Shown piece after piece: positions 46,651 to 58,889 of a stretch of 64,000 nt of DNA. Where the stretch lies: contig CM054179.1 in the NCBI GenBank assembly GCA_028829895.1, positions 57,295,891-57,359,890 of the forward strand, written 5' to 3'. Position numbers and translations under genes: made by a program. Numbering within the stretch: position 1 is the stretch's first letter; the number at the start of each line of letters is the position of its first letter. Source of the stretch: Sinotaia quadrata. Its lineage: Eukaryota > Mollusca > Gastropoda > Architaenioglossa > Viviparidae. The notes beneath the pieces are model-generated. The model had not been told where the DNA came from, did not search any database, and saw only the letters and a program-made list of their open reading frames with translations.

Positions 46651-46827
46651 CTTCTTAGGCAGATTTTTAATTGCATTAACAAAGCCCATGATGATGTCAG
46701 TAAATGGTATTCGATTCTCAATAATATCCCTGAATAGCTTGACCCCTTTAATCACCGCGTCCACCGTTTGCTTCTTGATGGTGTCAAAAAGTTGTACAAG
46801 TCGTTTGATTTCTCCGATGTCAAATTC
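46651..46827 (-). CDS. E14: amphipathic helix segment
   Basis: Encodes EIKRLVQLFDTIKKQTVDAV, then IIMGFVNAIKNLPKK. Starts and ends in phase 0 (GTAAAC donor). The heptad-like pattern of I/V/L/F against K/D/E indicates long amphipathic helices, as in exchangeable-apolipoprotein belts (inference). Confidence 0.83.
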
Positions 46828-47039
46828 CTGGAGGAAAAATCTTCACAAATTAAATGATCATTTGATTGACTGACTTTCGAAGTGTTACAAGGTTTGCAAA
46901 CTGAAAAGTTCATTAATAAAAATTAATTAAAAACTGACAATTATAATGAAAATCAATAGAAATCATCCCTGAAAACTTAAAATATGAAAACAAATGTATG
47001 AAATGATGTCTGTGAATTGAAAATCGTATAGGGAATTAG

Positions 47040-47790
<751 letters not shown>

Positions 47791-47879
47791 CTTATTTTTT
47801 AAAGTAACGATATTTTGCAAAGTGTAAACTATCAATAAAATCAAAGGAAGAAATGACTGGAAAAGAAAATTGGACGAAG

Positions 47880-48180
47880 AAAGCAAGAAGAAGAAATGCA
47901 GCATTTCCCCAAAAAATACAAAAGAAAGAACGTTTTTGTACTAAATACGATAAAACGGACGTTTTCCCCAAAAATACAAAAGAAAGAACGTTTTTGTACT
48001 AAACACGATAAAATGGACGTTTTCCCCCAAAAATACATGGCAAAGAACGTTTTATTACTAATACAGGAAAACGAACATTTCTACTAAATACATGAAAATG
48101 AACGGTTTTACTACTAATCACCAAAACAATGGAAATTTCATACTATACACAAGAAAATTATTTTTTCATACTAAACACTT
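47880..48180. repeat. ~57-bp minisatellite, about 3-4 copies
   Basis: Unit AAAATACAAAAGAAAGAACG, TTTTTGTACTAAACACGATA and AAACGGACGTTTTCCCC. Confidence 0.88.
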
Positions 48181-48459
48181 GACGATCAACCTTTTCCTTC
48201 TACTGTTAAAATGAACCAAATTACACCTGCTTATATTGTTGATGATGGCAATGAAAGAAATTGAAAAGAGGCATGTTGAAACTGAATATAACGAAATAAA
48301 CGTTGATGACAACGGTAAAACTAATGAAGGTCATGATTATTATGTAATGAGTTCAATTTCAATATCGAATTGTACACACTATAATACTTATTCGATTTTA
48401 ACTGAAGAAGAAAAATTGAAATTGCAGCCAGCACGAAAGTAGAATAGACTTAACTAGAA

Positions 48460-48585
48460 AATATTGAAATTGTACTCGTCATGAAAGTAGAGAAAGACTT
48501 ACCTGGAAAATATTAAATTTGTACTCGTCATGAAAGTAGAGAAAGACTTACCTGGAAAATATTAAATTTGTACTCGGCGTGACCT
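48460..48585. repeat. Junction minisatellite at the E13 donor, ~53 bp x 2-3
   Basis: Unit GAGAAAGACTTACCTGGAAA, ATATTAAATTTGTACTCGTC and ATGAAAGTA. ACTTAC is the donor complement and CTGGAAAATATTAAATTTGT the E13 exon end. Confidence 0.92.
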
Positions 48586-48697
48586 TTGAAACAAAGACGC
48601 GCTCGAAAAATGTCCACATTGACGCCCATGAAACCAAGATTAACAGTTCCGAATGCTTCGTCATGCACATCGACCTTGCCGTGTCCAGCCAGTAAAG
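48552..48697 (-). CDS. E13: beta-rich segment
   Basis: Encodes FGTVNLGFMGVNVDIFRARL, then CFKGHAEYKFNIFQ. It has two leading bases and ends in phase 0 at GTAAGT. Alternating residues suggest a short beta-sheet. Donor-side sequence is present three times (48460-48585). Confidence 0.83.
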
Positions 48698-48879
48698 CTG
48701 TCATGCGTGACGGAAATGAAACATTGCCAACATTGTACGCACATAGAAAAGTAGATACATACAACATCAAATCCAAAGTCATTTAATAATATTTGTTCTG
48801 TTGTCTGTTGTACTTTATAAACATATATTATGCACGAAAGTTGCCATGATTGCACTGAAAGTTTGCTGCGCGCTGAATA

Positions 48880-49425
48880 CACACAGCCCACATCAGAGCA
48901 GTGAGAATATAGTCAACACACATCAGAGCAGTGAGAATACAGTCAGCCCACATCAGAGCAGTGAGAATACAGTCAGCCCACATCAGAGCAGTGAGAATAC
49001 AGTCGGCCCACATCAGAGCAGTGAGAATACAGTCAACATACATCAGAGCAGTGAGAATACAGTCAACACACATCAGAGCAGTGAGAATACACTCAACACA
49101 CATCAGAGTAGTGAGAATACAGTCAACATACATCAGAGCAGTGAGAATACACACATCAGAGCAGTGAGAATACAGTCAACATACATCAGAGCAGTGAGAA
49201 TACAGTCAACATACATCAGAGCAGTGAGAATACACACATCAGAGCAGTGAGAATACAGTCAACATACATCAGAGCAGTGAGAATACACACATCAGAGCAG
49301 TGAGAATACAGTCAACATACATCAGAGTAGTGAGAATACAGTCAACATACATCAGAGCAGTGAGAATACAGTCAACATACATCAGAGCAGTGAGAATACA
49401 GTCAACACACATCAGAGCAATGAGA
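48880..49425. repeat. 30-bp minisatellite, about 18 copies
   Basis: Unit CACATCAGAGCAGTGAGAAT plus ACAGTCAACA, with some 18-bp deletions (ACACATCAG joins). The open frames on both strands are repeat artefacts. Confidence 0.95.
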
Positions 49426-49554
49426 AAGAGGGAGAATGGTGGGAAAAGGAGGGCGGGGAGATAATGTTAACAATGAGGAAATGGAGAGGTAGAGAGTGCA
49501 AGAGATAAGCAACATAGCGAAAGATAAGATTGATAACGTGTAAATACGATACAT

Positions 49555-49985
49555 ATTCCTTTACCTGTTGCAATATAATATCCTCCTACTTATTGCAACA
49601 TAATAGTTATCTTACCTATTGCAATATAGTATTTTCCTACCTATTGCAAAATAATAGTTATCTTACCTGTTGCAATATAATATTCTCGTACTTATTGCAA
49701 TATAGTATTTTCCTACCTATTGCAACATAATAGTTATCTTAGCTGTTGCAATATAATATTATCATACCTATTGCAATATAATAGTTATCTTACCTATTGC
49801 AATATTATATTTTTTACCTATTGCAATATTATATTTTTTACCAATTGCACTATAATATTTTACCTATTGCAACATAAATGTTCTTACCTATTGCAATATA
49901 ATACTTTTACCTATTGCAATATAATACTCTCCTACCTATTGCAACATTATAGTTATCTTATCTATTGCAATACTGTACTTGAGTT
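49555..49985. repeat. ~26-bp minisatellite, about 17 copies
   Basis: Core TTACCTATTGCAATATAATA plus TTCTCC, many variants. Confidence 0.9.
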
Positions 49986-50099
49986 CGCTACCTTCCTATT
50001 TAAAATAGTAAGCATGTGATTTCCTTTTCATTTTATAATTATAAAGTGACGATGGCAGATTTCAATGACGTAATAAGTATTTGTTTTCATTACCCCGTG

Positions 50100-50780
50100 G
50101 ATAGAACACGCAAGTTTTATCCCTAACTAGTCTTTAAATGTTTACATCAAATAGCAAGTTTTATCCCTAACTAGTCTTTAAATGTTTACATCAAATAGCA
50201 GGTTTTACCCCTAACTAGTCTTTAAATGTTTACATCAAATAGCAGGTTTTATCCCCTAACTAGTCTTTAAATGTTTACATCAAATAGCAGGTTTTATCTC
50301 TAATTTAATCTTCCAAGTCAATTCTTCTCTTTACATCAAATAGCAATTTACATAGTCTTTCAGATCAACATTTCACTTTACATCAAATAGCAAATTTTAT
50401 CTCTAACTTAATCTTTCAAGTCAATGCTTCACTTTGTACATCTATTAGCAAGTTTATCCCTTAGTTTGTCAAACAATAATCCAATTTACATCATTTAACA
50501 ATATTTTCGTAGTCTTTCAGATCAATGTTTTGTTTAAATTCAACTAACAATTTATCTCTAACTTATTCTTTCAGATCAATGGTTAATTTGACATCAATTA
50601 GCAATGATATTGCAACCCTTACGTGTCTCTTACTAATAAAAACACATATCAATTAGCAATGACAGTACAACCCTTACGTGTCTCTAAGTACTAATACAAA
50701 CACATATCAATTAGCAATGACAGTACAACCCTTACGTGTCTCTAAGTACTAATACAAACACATATCAATTAGCACTCATC
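50100..50780. repeat. Two adjacent minisatellites (~44 bp and ~62 bp)
   Basis: The first has AACTAGTCTTTAAATGTTTA plus CATCAAATAGCAGGTTTTAT, about five copies then decay. The second has CAATTAGCAATGACAGTACA plus ACCCTTACGTGTCTCTAAGT, three copies from 50600. Confidence 0.85.
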
Positions 50781-50999
50781 GCATATAGAAGGGTAGAAAA
50801 TAGGTCACATATCTGAAACTTGATCTAATGTCTGCGGGAAAGTGGGTGTAAAGTCAATTATTAATGACAGCTACAAATTAGCACACACATGTATAATTGA
50901 TTTAAACATGTTACGACATAAAATTCGGAATACTGAAGGTTATAAACATTTTCGTAAATTCATTTAAATCCTGTTCACTAAGGCTGAATTTAAGGTTGT

Positions 51000-51065
51000 T
51001 TACGTACCAAGTTTGATATCTAGTTCACTAAGGTTGTTTACGTACCAAGTTTGATATCTAGTTCA
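51000..51065. repeat. Junction duplication at the E12 donor, ~39 bp x 2
   Basis: TTTACGTACCAAGTTTGATA plus TCTAGTTCA occurs twice, joined by CTAAGGTTG. Both copies have a GTACGT donor. Confidence 0.92.
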
Positions 51066-51257
51066 TTTTTAATGGTGAGTCCAAAGGAAGCACCAATTTC
51101 TTTGGTTCCAATCTGTTTGTTCCAGTCTAGACTGGGGCTCTTCAGTACCAGATGGAGAGCGTCAAACAATCCACGACGCCCTCTGTGGTGTTCTTCAGCC
51201 CTGCTCAGGTCTACGTCAAAAGGGTTGACGTATGCTGACGTATTGCCCAGGGAAGAT
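51046..51257 (-). CDS. E12: beta-rich segment after the helical bundle
   Basis: Encodes AYVNPFDVDLSRAEEHHRGR, then GLFDALHLVLKSP and EIGASFGLTIKNELDIKL. It has one leading and one trailing base, with a GTACGT donor. It occupies the place where canonical LLTPs begin their large lipid-cavity sheets, but I do not recognise those sheets. The donor region is duplicated once (51000-51065), and the distal copy would hit TAA at once. Confidence 0.83.
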
Positions 51258-51579
51258 CTAATGACATTTACAATAAATATTATAAACGATCGACAGTTGG
51301 AACATATGGAGTGAACATACTGTAATTATATATGGTGAACATAAATCGCTCAATAAATACGTTTATTTATTATTGAACTGTCTCGCTGTCGGACAGTTGA
51401 CTACAACATTTATCCATTATTAATAATTTTACAAAAGACATTTTATATGTTATCCAGATTAGATATATCTTTCTAGTGAATATTTGAATATTACTTTTAT
51501 AATGGGTCAATATACCTTATTGGACATTGAAATTTGACGAATTATATAACTAATGTGGATTAAAAAATCACTGTAAGAT

Positions 51580-51790
51580 TATGTTCTAGAAGTGAAGGGC
51601 GCATTTCTAATCTTGTTCTAGAAGTGGAGAGTGTCGCACTCACAATCATGTTATCGGTCTGGACAAGGATGCACTTAGAAATATGTTCTAGAAGTTGAAT
51701 GGGCGCACTTACAATTATGTTCTAGAATGGGCAGGGGCGCAGTTACAAATGCGTTCTTGATGTTTACAAAAAGCGCACTTACAAATTTCT
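51580..51790. repeat. Degenerate junction repeat at the E11 donor
   Basis: Copies of GCGCACTTACAAATATGTTC plus TAGAAGTGGA with heavy divergence (CTCAC, CTTAG, GTTAC in place of CTTAC). The copy at 51775 is the real donor. Confidence 0.7.
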
Positions 51791-51904
51791 AATAGATGTG
51801 GACAAGATTTGTGCTTTGGGATGCTGCCGATATTGGAGTGCTGCGTCATAGCGCACTGTCTCATGTTCGTCATACAAAGCCGCCATTAAAATCACTCCAG
51901 CTGC
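51783..51904 (-). CDS. E11: last helices of LLTP bundle
   Basis: Encodes GVILMAALYDEHETVRYDAA, then a segment ending STSIRN. It starts in phase 0 and ends with two bases before GTAAGT. A plus-strand open frame here is antisense shadow. Degenerate copies of the donor side lie downstream (51580-51790). Confidence 0.85.
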
Positions 51905-51999
51905 CTGAAAAGAAAGTATTTACTGAGTTAATAGCAATAGACAAAGTGGTCCAGTCTAAAAGGCAAGCTCAGAGATTTCCAGGCATACAATAATTTGAC

Positions 52000-52280
52000 C
52001 GAAAGAGAGAGATCTTGAAAAGAGATTAAGATAAATATATGGAAAGATAGTTCAGAAACTGAGAGAGACTAAGAGAGAGAGAGAGAGAGAAATGAAGGCA
52101 AAAAATGAAAGAAAGTGAGAAAGAAAAATTGAAAAGAGTGAGAATGAATATGAGAGAGACAAAGATAAGGAGAGTGAAAAGTGAAAAGGAAAGTGAAAGA
52201 GAGACAAAACTGATTAAGAGAGAAAATGAGAATAGAAAGAGTTAAATAAAATTAAGTGGGTATGGGAGGGAGAGAAGGGT
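52000..52280. repeat. GA-rich purine tract
   Basis: GAGAGAGAGA core at 52070-52090 with A/G-rich flanks; low complexity. Confidence 0.8.
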
Positions 52281-52464
52281 TAATACGTGTATTATAACTA
52301 TTAATTTCGTATAAGAAAGTGTTATTGATTTTTCTGTGCTACATTAGTGATTAAGAACAATGCTTAATAGGATTTTAAGACAACTCTAAGGCATTCTGTG
52401 ACTTATCTCCCTTTCATTTATAAATTGTAAATGTAGTTAAACATGAAGCTAAACCGTTTCTTAC

Positions 52465-52673
52465 TCGATCATGGTGGAAATGACGAAGCGCGTGCAGTCC
52501 TGCACGTTTGACCCACTGCGAGTTGCTGACGTTGACGTGGGAGACGATATATTCGTACGATTGGTCCAGTCTTCCGTTGCCAAGGGATTCAAGCAAAATC
52601 ACCTTCCATTCGTCTTCAGCGCGGGACTCTTCTTCCGTCATCACAGACCTGCGCTGTTGGTGCTTCCAGGGAT
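52465..52673 (-). CDS. E10: LLTP helical bundle (LESLGN motif)
   Basis: Encodes KVILLESLGNGRLDQSYEYI, then WVKRAGLHALRHFHHDR. The L..LGN motif followed by VKRAGLHALR matches the conserved 'aLGN ... R.aA..ALR' pair of vitellogenin, apolipoprotein B and MTP-type proteins, the clearest family evidence in the window. It has two leading bases and ends in phase 0 at GTAAGA. Confidence 0.92.
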
Positions 52674-53223
52674 CTTAAATAAGTTTATAAGCAAATCGAA
52701 TTTATAGTGTATAATGCAGAATGAGACATTACTAAATATTTGTCAAGTCGAACCCCTTCTGTCATTGCTAAATAAAACGCAATACAACGCTTAGTGCGAA
52801 CAAAAATTGTTCAATCTGTACTTAACTAAACTGTATGAATGATTGGATATGTTGAAACATCTTGCTGAAACATGTGAACTTAATTGGATCTGGTGGAACA
52901 ACTTATCTTGTTAAAACATGTTGTGAACTTAATTGGATCTGGTGGAACAACTTGGTTGGTTGTGTGAAAACCATGGCTGTGTATAAATTTACATGTGTGG
53001 CGCATTTCCAGATAACTCGTAAGTCATGCGTTGTCTTCTTATCCTTAACAAACAGACTGTTTATCTGAACAACCTTCACTTATTGCCTTAACTGAGGAAA
53101 TTGGCACTAATAGTTTGTCTTTTTTTAAGCATTTGAGAAACGCATACACACTCACACTCAGACACACACACATACACACACATGAAAATTTATATATGAC
53201 CATTGATAAGAGGTTTTGCTGAC
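52674..53223. other. Intron sequence between E9 and E10
   Basis: Contains one duplication (TGTGAACTTAATTGGATCTG at 52873 and 52922) and a CA-rich patch at 53140-53180; otherwise nothing. Confidence 0.5.
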
Positions 53224-53413
53224 CGTGCAATCCCAACATGCTTTGCAGCCTACTAGCCAAATCTGCTGCCTGTTCTTCATTCCCTTGTTCTGCCATTAGC
53301 CGGACAAGAACGCCCAATGTCAGCACAGCGCGATGATGAAGCACGCCCTTCTGAAATACTCCTGCGTGTTTCTCAGGTGTCAGAGCGATGGACACAATTG
53401 CATTGACTACAGG
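53224..53413 (-). CDS. E9: LLTP helical bundle
   Basis: Encodes LTPEKHAGVFQKGVLHHRAV, then a leucine-rich helix (LTLGVLVRLMAEQGNEEQAA). It starts in phase 0 and ends with one base before GTCAGC. Paired amphipathic helices continue the superhelix. Confidence 0.85.
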
Positions 53414-53564
53414 CTGCCCACCAATAAATCAAACACTGTCCACAATCACAGTATATAAATATATTTTGTAAAAATTGTGCAAATATGATTTCGAAATTCC
53501 CAAGGAGAAAGATTTTAAAATGCAGGGTTAATCAGCCCTAAAATTAAAATCTTATGTTTATAGT

Positions 53565-53745
53565 ATATTACTCACTTCGGTAAGTAAGGATTGCATATTA
53601 CTCATTTCAGTAAGTAGGGATTGCATATTACTCACTTCAGTAAGAAGGGATTGCATATTACTCATTTCAGTAAGTAGGGATTGCATATTACTCATTTCAT
53701 TAAGTAGGGATTGCGCATTACTCACTTCAGGAGGTAGGGACTGCG
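53565..53745. repeat. Junction minisatellite at the E8 donor, 30 bp x 6
   Basis: Unit ATTACTCACTTCAGTAAGTA plus GGGATTGCAT. The donor complement is ACTCAC in the exon-proximal copy and two others; three copies read ACTCAT, losing the GT. On the minus strand the E8 frame continues open through all copies. Confidence 0.95.
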
Positions 53746-53900
53746 AGGCCCCAATGAGGTACAGCACGCGCTCTGCGAATGCTGGTTCTGGAGTGTCCGT
53801 AAGAAGCAGGCGCCCAACGATCGCAGCCTGCGTTTGAGCCGTCTGAACGCCCCATAATGCATCTAGCATGGCTTGACGATCGCGTTGAAAATGGTCCGAG
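53726..53900 (-). CDS. E8: LLTP helical bundle
   Basis: Encodes RQAMLDALWGVQTAQTQAAI, then VGRLLLTDTPEPAFAERVLY and ASQSLPPE. The motif LDAL...T..A.I..LLL is the LPD_N signature for the repeat in which a helix pair follows the 'daL..agT' turn. It has one leading base and ends in phase 0 at GTGAGT. The donor is the end copy of a 30-bp array (53565-53745) that stays open in this frame. Confidence 0.88.
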
Positions 53901-53971
53901 CTGCAAGGGAAAGCATGCATCAAATCAGAGAGAGAGAGAGACTGTGTGACACCTCTCGGGGCACCCTTCAC

Positions 53972-55060
53972 TCATTTTGGTTATTATTTATAACTAATTA
54001 CAAGTGATCGAGAATTTTAATTTAATAATTCTCCCACAAGACAAATTGTCTCTCACTTAGCGGATTATAAGGGTGTCGTAAAACTCTACTCTTTACGCAA
54101 TAACAAGGTAGATTTTTATTGTCGTATAATCATAATGTTGCTGCAGGTGGAAACTAGCATAGACATCAGCAGTCATATTAACATAAATATATATAATCAT
54201 GTTCATGGATATGGTTTTCATCATAGAAATGAGAGTGGGTTTGAGAGATAATTATTGTCAATGTACATAACATTTTCAATGGTGGCAGCTGTTACTAGTA
54301 CGTTTTCACAATCACATGGTTTGCAAAACGGCACAGTCTATTTTATCAGGTGACAGTCCAATATACCCCTTCTAGGCACGTTACACATCTGTTCCAGAAT
54401 CTTCGAAGGACGCACAAAGCACACCATGGAGAATCGTCCAAAACTTCACATCCGCTATCAAAGCACATCATGTGGAGTGTTTTAGAATCTTTGTGTGCAC
54501 TACTCAACACACCACGAGAAATATTTAAGAAACTTTCATGAATTCTTGAGACCAAACTCAAGCCTCATTTTTTGCTGTATTGGCTCTTGAGCGAAATTGA
54601 ACAACATGTTACTGATAGGTTCGATGACATTGTTGGATACACACACCAACGTGATCCAGTAGACTGAGTAGAGTACAGTAGTCACTGTAGTCTGAAGTGG
54701 ATCAAAGCATCAAAGAACAAATTGCATGCTGCTATCTGCAAAAGTCAAATTAAGGCAGCGTTACATATCAGGCATATTTCATCTCTAAATTTCTTTCTCC
54801 CTTACATACATTTTCAACATACAAATCCTGCAATGATATTCGTTAACCTGACACACACAGTATAACAAATATAGAATTGATCAAAATTCACAAGTATAAT
54901 GTACAACGTAATCAAATTAGTGAACAAAGAAATAATGGTTCAGTTTCATAAAGCATTCTCCAAGTCAAATCAAAGATCAATAGCAAATATGTACGAAATA
55001 TTTCTAAGTCCATTCTTTCTTTATCAGTCAGTTAACTTACCATAACTAATGATAGCCTTT
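53972..55060. other. Intron sequence between E7 and E8, nothing recognised
   Basis: GA run at 53929-53942. A moderately GC-rich block at 54340-54680 has short open frames on both strands but no motif or splice-consistent exon. Confidence 0.45.
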
Positions 55061-55067
55061 ATGATCG

Positions 55068-55320
55068 GGCAAGAGTTATGTCAAATTCAAAGTGATTAGA
55101 ATAGATAACTTCTTCATCAAAGTAACTATCGGTCCATCCCCATTGGATGAAGTTGTTATGAACAAGTGTGAGACTATTAGTCAGAAAAGGTACTCATCCG
55201 CTTTTAACTCTTTTGGATTGCATTGGCAAGTTCTAGCATATTCTTTATCTGAGTTGATTACTCCAACTCTAACACAAAAAATGCCATCAAAAGCAGTGCC
55301 CTAGGTCGGGTCACGTTGAT
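55068..55320 (-). mobile_element. Dispersed repeat family, diverged reverse copy
   Basis: The minus strand shows diverged matches to copy B (GTGACCCGACCTAGG, AGAGTTGGAGTAA, TCTAATCACTTTGAATT). Lower similarity than the others, so probably an older insertion. Confidence 0.4.
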
Positions 55321-55334
55321 TAATTATTAAGTTT

Positions 55335-55347
55335 CGAAACACACACA

Positions 55348-55398
<51 letters not shown>

Positions 55399-55560
55399 GT
55401 TTAGGTTGAGAGAAATAGAGTTTAAGAGAGAGACAGATTGGGAGAGAAAGAAGGAAGGTTTAAGAGGGCAAGAGAGAAAGAAAAACTTGGAGAGAAAGTG
55501 AGAAAAATACAGAATGAGAGAGAATATGAGAGAGAGGGAGACAAAAGGGAAGAAAGAGAA
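55335..55560. repeat. CA/GA microsatellite and purine tract
   Basis: CA run, then a GA run, to about 55395, followed by GAGAGAAAG-type sequence up to the E7 donor. Confidence 0.93.
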
Positions 55561-55588
55561 ATAGACATCTTATACGACAAGAGCATAC

Positions 55589-55697
55589 AATGCTTGGGGT
55601 CCATGATACTCATCAACTAAGCTGTTCAGATCTTCTTCACTAAGTTGACGTAGGACATCCACAAGTGAGGCGAAACAATCTGACAGTCTTGTGGACC
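55589..55697 (-). CDS. E7: LLTP helical bundle
   Basis: Encodes LSDCFASLVDVLRQLSEEDL, then NSLVDEYHGPQA. The pattern F..LV..LR.LS.E.L is typical of the LPD_N helical domain. It has two leading and two trailing bases, with a GTATGC donor. Confidence 0.85.
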
Positions 55698-55714
55698 CTG
55701 TAGTATACGTCATA

Positions 55715-56012
55715 CAATTAGAACAATACGTCATAACAAAAACGGTTTTACTTCAGAAGTAAACTGTAGTATACGTCATACAATTAAAGCAATACGTGTA
55801 AATATACTACGTGACGAAATGGACTATCGTAATACGTGTAAATATACTACGTGACGAAATGGACTATCGTAATACGTGTAAATATACTACGTGACGAAAT
55901 GGACTATCGTAATACGTGTAAATATTCTACGTGACGAAATGGACTATCGTAATACGTGTAAATATACTACGTGACGAAATGGACTATCGTAATACGTGTA
56001 AATATACTACAA
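55715..56012. repeat. 41-bp minisatellite next to the E7 acceptor
   Basis: A 60-bp pair with GTAGTATACGTCATACAATT, then about five copies of ACTACGTGACGAAATGGACT plus ATCGTAATACGTGTAAATAT. Confidence 0.92.
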
Positions 56013-56180
56013 ACAATCTGAGAATGAAGAAAGGACACTTAAAGTGCCATGATTATGAGTGCAAATAAATAAATAAATAAAACCATGAAACTGATAGAAA
56101 TGAAGAAATAACCGCAATAAAACAATCTAAGTGGTGAGACTAAAAACACTGTTCTCACTTAATGATAATTAATATCTCAC

Positions 56181-56271
56181 CTTTCTCAGGCTGTTCTCTC
56201 ATGCAGGTAATGTTTCCAATTATAAAATCTCTAACAGCTGACAGGTTAGTTTGTATCTGTCGGTGTGGAAC
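56181..56271 (-). CDS. E6: start of LLTP helical bundle
   Basis: Encodes VPHRQIQTNLSAVRDFIIGN, then ITCMREQPEK. It starts in phase 0 and ends with one base before GTGAGA. The amphipathic helix followed by a Cys fits the first helices of the vitellogenin-type superhelix. The 5' edge is a clear ACAG acceptor. Confidence 0.8.
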
Positions 56272-56504
56272 CTGTTAAATAAAAATCATGACGATTTCTA
56301 TTTAATCTTTACTCAAAACTAGCATTTACCCTCTCATTTGCATTTCCTAGCCAATCTATAGTCATAAACAACATTCACACATTCATTTTCATCACCTAAT
56401 CAATCTGTACTCATAAATAAATATTTACATCCTCATTAAAATTATATGATTTATTAACTAATATATTAGAAACAATAGTCATGTTATAATATCAACCTAG
56501 TGAA

Positions 56505-56560
56505 TTGCTTTTTTTTGTTGTTGCTTTTTTATTTTACTTTTTTTGTTGTTGTTGTTGTTG

Positions 56561-56596
<36 letters not shown>

Positions 56597-57005
56597 GAAT
56601 TACAAAGATTGGTCGTTTTAATATCATCAATAGAATAAGGTTTATTTGTTCTAATATTTTATCACATTGTGGAAGATTATGATAAACTGCATTGAACAAA
56701 ATTGTTTAGTTTCACTGCATAGTGGGATACAAGTGGTATTCTCATTATTCTGTGTAGCATTAGATATCTTCTCATGGTTGTGTAGAATTAGTTTATCTTT
56801 TCATGATCCGGTATAGCATTTGCTATCTTCTAATGATTGTGAGTAGCACTAGCTCTCTTTCCATAGTTATGCATAACATTAGTTATCTTTTCATGGTTGT
56901 GTGTAGCATTAGTTATCATTTCATGGTTGTGGGTAGCATTTGTTATCTTTTCATGGTTGTGGGTAGCATTTGTTATCTTTTCATGGTTGTGTTGTGTAAC
57001 AAGAG
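56505..57005. repeat. Poly-T tract and ~30-bp minisatellite
   Basis: T-rich/TTG repeat at 56505-56595, then about nine copies of TTATCTTTTCATGGTTGTGT plus GTAGCATTAG at 56730-57005. Confidence 0.9.
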
Positions 57006-57876
57006 ATAATTTTGTCGATCGTATTGTGACGAACAGAATACATTTTTTCATTTTCTCATTAAGCGCTGGCTTTCTTTTCATTTTCTTGTAAAACATAAGA
57101 TGTCTTTCAAATGGAAAATATTTTCTCATTGTGATGTAAAAAAAAGATATTTTCTCATAGGTTTGTGAAACGGAATATATCTTTTCATTGTGCTGTAAAT
57201 TGTATCCACTTTTAAAAAACATAGTATTGTAATAAAGAAAGTAGCTATTTTTATTAAGGATAATATTATATATTGTATTGGAGAAAAGTAGCTATTATTT
57301 CATAGTATTGTAAAAGGTAGATATTATATCACTGTATTATAAATAGTAACTAATGTATTACTGTGTTGTAAAAGGTAGCTATCATATCATGGTGTACTAC
57401 GTCAAGAAACAGCTATCTATTCACCGAATTGAAAATAAAAAAAGTTGCAATTTCATTGCCTTTTGTAAAATTGTAGCTATCATCTCGTTGCAATGGAAAA
57501 AGGTAATTGCCTTATTATTGTGTGTTGTGAAACATTAACCATCTTCCCACTATGTGTTGTAAAACACTAACCATCTCCCTGTGTTGTGAAACATTAACCA
57601 TCTTCTCACAGTAATAATTGTAATAATACATTGACAAAGAACAGTGAGCGTTAAGTGGCAAAAATTGTAAACGTGTAATCGAATGCATAAAGGATAAAGA
57701 ACATTAATCATATATTTACAATAATAGAATAATAATAGTGCAAAACTGAAGACAATGTATAGCAGTAAGTAGGCGTAAGGTGAAAATACATGTGTTTAGT
57801 AATCTTTATCATGAACAACATTGAAAATAGAGATAAAGAAAGTAATAATTCATCAAAAGTATAACTGATAATCAAC
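57006..57876. other. Intron sequence between E5 and E6
   Basis: Decaying TTTTCTCATTGTG / TGTGTTGTAAAACATTAACC repeats to about 57610; nothing else. Confidence 0.5.
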
Positions 57877-57998
57877 CTTCTGAACTTGAATGGAGCCATT
57901 TACAAGCAGTGCTGCTGGACGACTGGGAACCTCTGTCAAGGGGAGACGAGTGAGAAATTCTAAAGTGCCTTGCCCCTCTCCAGTCATAGATGGCAACA
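57877..57998 (-). CDS. E5: LLTP N-terminal beta-barrel, last strands
   Basis: Encodes LPSMTGEGQGTLEFLTRLPL and then EVPSRPAALLVNGSIQVQK. It has two leading bases and ends in phase 0 at a GTTGAT donor. N-G-S is a possible glycosylation site. It probably closes the barrel before the helical bundle. Confidence 0.78.
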
Positions 57999-58156
57999 CT
58001 AAAGTAGTCGAGAAATAAAGTGCTATTTACAATGATAGAAAATTGGTAAAGGTAATATTACATTTCAACTGAATAATATTATATTCCTTTCACTTAAACA
58101 AAAAGCAATGGCTAACGGCCCATGGCCAAACTAGTGATGTGAATATGAGAAATTAC

Positions 58157-58376
58157 TTATATATCATATCATATCATATCATATCATATCATATCATATC
58201 ATATCATATCATATCATATCATATCATATCATATCATATGTCATATCATATTATATTACATTAATTTATATTATATTATATTATATTATATTATATTATA
58301 TTATATTATATTATATTATATTATATTATATTATATTATATTATATTATATTATATTATATTATATTATATTAACA
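58157..58376. repeat. ATATC and TTATA pentanucleotide microsatellites
   Basis: ATATC x about 16 (58157-58240), then TATTA x about 23 (58258-58376). Confidence 0.97.
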
Positions 58377-58889
58377 TTATATATATAAATCCGAATTGTA
58401 TATAGTGCTGGAATAATGAAGCTCCAGATGCAGAGTTAATTTTAAACGAGAAAAGCGTTGACTACCACTAGAATTCCTAGGTTTTGCAATGATGACTATT
58501 ACCTTGACCTAGAAAGTGGGGTTGATTTGTAGTACACTGCACTGTGTTGTATTGTGTTGGGATTTCTATAAGTGTATGCTGAGATGTATAGATGTGAACT
58601 AGAAAGATAAATAAATGTTAACTAGAAAGACGGATAGATATTTATTAGAGAAAGGGTGATGCGATGCTAAGATTTATTAGTTCTGAGTGTATGAAAAGAA
58701 ATAAACAAATAATCAGTGAACATCTGGACTAGGATCTGGTGTCAGCCAATTTTACTGTGGATCAAACATCTTTCTTTTTTTAAAGTGTTAAATAAAAGTG
58801 CTTACTTCAGAAATATTGGACTTTTCCCTGTTAATGTAATTTGTTTTTGTTGAATAAATAATTTTATTTATCTAAAGATTTTAACTTAC

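Noticed and set aside
48828..49250. Open frames on both strands with 10-residue repeats, and a direct-repeat array resembling CRISPR spacing
   Set aside because: Units are contiguous 30-bp tandem copies without unique spacers, in an animal intron; neither a gene nor a CRISPR array.
51796..51993. Plus-strand open frame of 65 codons
   Set aside because: Antisense to E11, which has proper splice sites and LLTP-like helix sequence on the minus strand.
54346..54561. Open frames of 63-71 codons on both strands
   Set aside because: No motif or splice context; E7 and E8 already join in phase without it.
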